Source: Desulfobulbus sp.
GTDB lineage: Bacteria > Desulfobacterota > Desulfobulbia > Desulfobulbales > Desulfobulbaceae
Length of the DNA: 6,244 nucleotides
Assembly (NCBI GenBank): GCA_028684915.1
Contig: JAQUEZ010000324.1
Span: 1-6,244, forward strand
Direction: 5' to 3'
Each line of letters opens with the position of its first letter. The stretch's first letter is position 1. Below, piece by piece: positions 4,504 to 6,244 of this stretch. The translations under genes and the position numbers were made by a program. The notes under the pieces are model-generated. The model made no database searches. It was not told where the DNA came from and worked only from the letters and a program-made list of their open reading frames with translations.

Positions 4504-4778
4504 AAACCACCAATTCCCTTATTACCGAGGCAATTATGCAACCTTCAGACCTATATAAAGTTCGATATCGCGGCCCTGGTAGAATGCGATCCTTTGATGA
4601 ACCAGTGTATGCTCGAGTGATTATCGACACGATGACAGGTCTTCATCATATTAAAATGGATACTGATGAGCCTGAAATTTCTCAACGATGTCAGCAATTG
4701 ATTAATTTGTTGTTGTGCAAATATCCACATCTTGTGCCTCATTTTGACGATTCATTTACCAAGAATTGCGACAGTTAA
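4500..4778 (+). CDS. Hypothetical 92-aa phage protein
   Basis: I do not recognise this protein. It is soluble, with strand-like segments (DLYKVRYRGPG, PVYARVIIDTMTGLHHIKM) followed by a helix (EISQRCQQLINLLLCKYPHLV). The start is ATG 4500, overlapping the upstream stop. An internal ATG at 4536 (residue 13) is an alternative. The layout of two or three strands plus a helix could be a small nucleic-acid-binding fold, but this is only suggestive. Its codons are more AT-rich than those of the downstream coat genes. Confidence 0.55.
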   Translation: MKTTNSLITEAIMQPSDLYKVRYRGPGRMRSFDEPVYARVIIDTMTGLHHIKMDTDEPEISQRCQQLINLLLCKYPHLVPHFDDSFTKNCDS

Positions 4779-4781
4779 TTC

Positions 4782-4881
4782 CATTGTTTCACCGGTTTCA
4801 GTTTTAACTGACCATGAGCGCCAATATTTAGATGAATCCGACATTGATTCTTTCCTCGATAAACTTCAAAGGTGAGTCAAA
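4782..4881 (+). pseudogene. Remnant of a duplicated zinc-ribbon gene
   Basis: Bases 4782-4808 encode HCFTGFSFN, resembling WHCFTS in the zinc-ribbon gene at 5015-5227. A frame change later, 4813-4875 encodes HERQYLDESDIDSFLDKLQR and a stop, almost identical to the C-terminus of the first zinc-ribbon protein. There is no in-frame ATG start. Four of the six base differences in the 74-bp repeat are synonymous, so the copy was probably under coding selection for part of its life. What remains may be kept for the ribosome binding site it supplies to the following TM gene. Confidence 0.6.
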
Positions 4882-4885
4882 ATGA
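4812..4885 (+). repeat. Second copy of the 74-bp duplication
   Basis: This is the partner of 4257-4330, starting CCATGAGCGCCAATATTTAG and ending at the ATG of the second TM gene. The two copies are 555 bases apart and in the same orientation. Confidence 0.85.
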
Positions 4886-5007
4886 TACATCCTGACCCTA
4901 TGACTCCTTTTAGCGTATTCATCATCTGGGTGGGCTTCTGCCTTCTCATCTGCGTCGGCTTATTACTCAAGTACCTGGATGCAAAAAACGAAAAACGGCA
5001 CGAATAA
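4882..5007 (+). CDS. Second small single-TM protein
   Basis: This is a 41-aa protein: a short polar start (MIHPDPMTP), one hydrophobic segment (about residues 10-30) and a basic tail (KYLDAKNEKRHE). Its ribosome binding site (AAGGTGAG eight bases before the ATG) lies in the duplicated 74-bp block. Context and topology match the TM protein at 4327-4503, although the sequences after the start codon differ, so it is a replaced or strongly diverged paralogue. Possible roles are a minor virion cap or other membrane component of phage assembly; none is proven. Confidence 0.6.
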   Translation: MIHPDPMTPFSVFIIWVGFCLLICVGLLLKYLDAKNEKRHE

Positions 5008-5014
5008 AAAACCA

Positions 5015-5227
5015 ATGAAACCCTCAACCCGCCCCAACATCTCAGAGATCATCTGCCACCAATGCGGCAGACCGCTTGAAGTGACCACCGTCGAAACCAC
5101 CGACGGCCACTATCAAGACTTTCTCCAGTGTTGGCATTGTTTCACCAGCACACCGGGGCGGAAAATCATGCGTATACCACTGCACATTTACAAACAGCCA
5201 GAACTCAACACACCAGCGAACCTCTAA
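5015..5227 (+). CDS. Second zinc-ribbon protein
   Basis: This is a 70-aa protein. C14xxC17 (CHQC) and C39xxC42 (CWHC) make a compact zinc ribbon separated by 21 residues, the same spacing as in the protein at 3919-4320, so the two are probably distant relatives. The C-terminal helical extension of the first protein is missing. The start is uncertain: ATG 5015 lies eight bases after the preceding stop and would rely on coupling, while ATG 4979 would add 12 residues and overlap the TM gene. Neither has a strong ribosome binding site. Confidence 0.6.
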   Translation: MKPSTRPNISEIICHQCGRPLEVTTVETTDGHYQDFLQCWHCFTSTPGRKIMRIPLHIYKQPELNTPANL

Positions 5228-5244
5228 CGCCTCCAGGAAACGAA

Positions 5245-5406
5245 ATGATCCTCACATCTTACGGTATACCCGGCAAAGGCAAAACTAACGAAGCGACCCG
5301 CAACCTTGTCCAAAAAATCATGGCGGAAGATCAGACCTCAAACGAAGAACCAACCGAACATATAGACCATCAACCCCCAAAAAATCCAAGCAAAAACCAG
5401 GAGTAA
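5245..5406 (+). CDS. 53-aa protein with a Walker A motif
   Basis: The start at ATG 5245 is fixed by the ribosome binding site AGGAAA about six bases upstream. The N-terminus MILTSYGIPGKGKTNEATRN contains GIPGKGKT, a perfect GxxxxGKT Walker A loop at residues 7-14, preceded by a strand and followed by a helix. The opening resembles that of Zot/pI assembly ATPases, which begin with a short strand and a GxPGxGKT loop. The rest is a hydrophilic tail rich in Pro, Glu, Asn and Lys, with no Walker B. A 53-aa protein cannot be a complete P-loop NTPase, so it is either a truncated Zot relative, a phosphate-binding microprotein, or a coincidental match. It lies six bases upstream of the ssDNA-binding protein gene. 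Confidence 0.6.
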   Translation: MILTSYGIPGKGKTNEATRNLVQKIMAEDQTSNEEPTEHIDHQPPKNPSKNQE

Positions 5407-5411
5407 CCACC

Positions 5412-5741
5412 ATGCCCAACGAGAAAGAAATCACAAACGCCAACAGCCTTCCCGCTTTCATCATCTCGGGCCGTATCGAGTCCTCCGACCAGGTGGCCGT
5501 CAGCCGGGACAACCTCCCTATTTTCAATACCCTCATCAAAGGCAAGGTCCCTGACGAGTACTCGAACCCGCCGCAATGGGCCGTCACTTCCAATATCCGT
5601 TTCGGCAAACCCGGTGACATCCTCACCAACCTCAAAACCGAGGTCCGTTGCCGTTCCTACCTGATTGAACAAGTGGATGAACGAACCGGCGTTGTTTCCA
5701 AGATCCGGAGATTTACCCACGATCTCTGGCTTGCTCAATGA
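5412..5741 (+). CDS. Probable ssDNA-binding protein (gene V-type role)
   Basis: This is a 109-aa protein with a strong ribosome binding site (CAGGAG, about nine bases before ATG 5412). The sequence is strand-rich with an OB-like pattern: FIISGRIESSD, LPIFNTLIKG, QWAVTSNIRF, then EVRCRSYLIEQVDERTG and SKIRRFTHDLWL, with several basic and aromatic residues suited to ssDNA contact. In filamentous phages the ssDNA-binding protein that coats the packaging intermediate is encoded just upstream of the coat protein region, which is the position here. The identification rests on position, size and predicted fold and not on a clear motif. Its stop overlaps the next start (ATGA at 5738-5741). Confidence 0.55.
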   Translation: MPNEKEITNANSLPAFIISGRIESSDQVAVSRDNLPIFNTLIKGKVPDEYSNPPQWAVTSNIRFGKPGDILTNLKTEVRCRSYLIEQVDERTGVVSKIRRFTHDLWLAQ

Positions 5742-6010
5742 CGTGCAACTGCCTCAAAGCAAAGCTCGGGATCTCCCCGAACCTTGGCAGGGCTGCCCGG
5801 CTTCCGGCGTCTGCCGGTGCCGGGTTGACCTGGCAAGGAGCGTGGTTTCCTGGATTTCCCCACGAAGCAGAGGGCCCCCGTGAACCTTCCCTGACGTACG
5901 AAGAAATCGGCCAGGCCCTTTGTGAATGCGTCGACGCTGGAATCATCGACCAGCAGCAGGCCCGGCAGATTGGCAACGCTCTCTTTCCACCCGTGGAGAA
6001 TGTGTCATGA
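5738..6010 (+). CDS. Hypothetical 90-aa protein between ssDNA-binding and coat genes
   Basis: I do not recognise this protein. The start ATG 5738 overlaps the upstream stop, and its stop overlaps the coat gene start (ATGA at 6007-6010), so it is coupled on both sides. The N-terminal half (about residues 1-50) is rich in Gly, Ala and Pro with no clear fold, and is encoded by GC-rich DNA containing a hairpin. The C-terminal 40 residues (LTYEEIGQALCECVDAGIIDQQQARQIGNAL) look like two amphipathic helices and are more protein-like. There is no signal peptide or TM segment. A start inside the gene cannot be excluded. Confidence 0.6.
   Translation: MTCNCLKAKLGISPNLGRAARLPASAGAGLTWQGAWFPGFPHEAEGPREPSLTYEEIGQALCECVDAGIIDQQQARQIGNALFPPVENVS
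5796..5824. repeat. GC-rich hairpin inside the 90-aa gene
   Basis: CCCGGC (5796-5801) pairs with GCCGGG (5819-5824), and CCGGC (5804-5808) pairs with GCCGG (5813-5817) around a GTCT loop. There is no T-run. It could influence translation or act as a structured element in the phage ssDNA, but GC-rich coding sequence often forms such stems by chance. Confidence 0.4.
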
Positions 6011-6201
6011 AAAAACGTCTTCTTATTCTCACGGCTCCGCTGGTCACCCCCTGCGTAGCCTTTGCAGAAGATTGGACACCTCTTGTTTCCTCGACCACCT
6101 TTGATGGCATCAAGGCCGACGTTATCCTCGCTTGCGGGTCTATCTTCGTCCTTGGTCTCATCATTTTTGGCATAGGGGTTCTTATGCGGGCCGTCCGCTA
6201 A
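6007..6201 (+). CDS. Inovirus major coat protein precursor (pVIII type)
   Basis: This is a 64-aa precursor. Residues 1-20 are a signal peptide: KKR at the N-terminus, a hydrophobic core, and AFA before the predicted cleavage. The mature 44-aa protein begins EDWTPLVSS. It has the usual coat protein order: an acidic or polar N-terminal part, a single membrane helix (about 19-40 of the mature form) with small residues (CGSIFVLGLIIFGIGV), and a short basic C-terminus (RAVR) to face the DNA inside the virion. M13 and Pf1 coat proteins are 50 and 46 residues, so the size fits well. It would be inserted in the inner membrane and assembled around ssDNA during extrusion. The start overlaps the previous stop; GGAGA lies about seven bases upstream. 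Confidence 0.88.
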   Translation: MKKRLLILTAPLVTPCVAFAEDWTPLVSSTTFDGIKADVILACGSIFVLGLIIFGIGVLMRAVR

Positions 6202-6238
6202 GCCCCTCTCTTCCACCTCTTCCCCAAAGGAGAACACC

Positions 6239-6244
6239 ATGAAC
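6239..6244 (+). CDS. Start of the next phage gene (cut by window end)
   Basis: Only ATGAAC is in view, but AAAGGAGA six bases upstream is a near-perfect ribosome binding site and follows the coat gene on the same strand. In inoviruses the next gene is usually another coat component or the pIII adsorption protein; the sequence cannot confirm this. Confidence 0.5.

Noticed and set aside
4376..4558. 60-aa plus-strand ORF overlapping two small phage genes
   Set aside because: It lies in another frame across two coupled genes with better start signals.
5318..5738. Minus-strand ORFs of 105 and 122 aa opposite the ssDNA-binding gene
   Set aside because: They mirror the codon periodicity of the plus-strand genes and lack ribosome binding sites and domain features.
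6202..6238. Possible terminator after the coat gene
   Set aside because: Only a weak 4-bp stem (GGGC with GCCC) is present, followed by pyrimidine-rich sequence and a ribosome binding site, with no convincing terminator.
5713..6240. Long minus-strand ORF (175 aa) opposite the coat gene region
   Set aside because: It is antisense to three overlapping genes with good start signals and a clear coat protein. Its translation is low in hydrophobic pattern and has no recognisable domain.
3919..6244. Search for a replication initiator (pII/Rep), Zot or integrase gene
   Set aside because: None of the frames in the window carries their motifs. In Pf-type gene order they would lie beyond the right edge, so their absence here is not treated as a defect.

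Overview
The window joins two kinds of mobile DNA. The left part (about 390-2520) reads as integron gene cassettes whose genes run on the minus strand. The right part (about 2705-6244) reads as the early and coat-gene end of a filamentous phage (inovirus), probably a prophage, with its structural genes on the plus strand. Cassettes plus an inovirus suggest a Gram-negative bacterium, most likely a gammaproteobacterium; I cannot name a genus. No rRNA, tRNA or CRISPR array is visible.

Left edge (1-391): an open frame at 3-170 looks like the last part of an IS91/ISCR-type transposase, followed by non-coding sequence. The cassette block follows. A 2-TM potassium channel with an unfamiliar C-terminal domain (392-1270), a small HEPN/MltR-like helical protein with an RNxxxH motif (1429-1917) and a GNAT acetyltransferase (2052-2501) are separated by attC-like inverted repeats at 413-475, 1324-1371 and 1943-2046. 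The site at 1943-2046 is the most convincing. The channel gene reads straight through its attC-like site.

Junction (2507-2735): almost every base from 2519 to 2716 can be paired. A 17-bp perfect outer stem carries two long hairpin arms (a Y shape), and a fourth hairpin follows. On its left the structure merges with an attC-type half-site; on its right it overlaps a cer/dif-like XerC/XerD site (2705-2734). This is the best candidate for the phage attachment region or intergenic origin.

Phage region: a leftward pair (CI-type HTH repressor 3379-3825 and a DUF4124-like membrane protein 2880-3353) diverges from a rightward operon. Between them, operator half-sites (3837-3864) overlap a TTGACA-type rightward promoter and lie just downstream of an extended -10 leftward promoter, as expected of a lysogeny switch. 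The rightward operon encodes a zinc-ribbon protein, small single-TM proteins, an unknown 92-aa protein, a second zinc-ribbon protein, a 53-aa protein with a Walker A motif, a probable ssDNA-binding protein, an unknown 90-aa protein and the major coat protein precursor (6007-6201). The next gene begins at 6239. A 74-bp stretch covering the zinc-ribbon 3' end and the ribosome binding site of the TM gene is duplicated. The order small ORFs, ssDNA-binding protein, small ORF, coat protein resembles Pf-type inoviruses, in which adsorption, Zot-like and replication genes lie further downstream; those would be outside this window.
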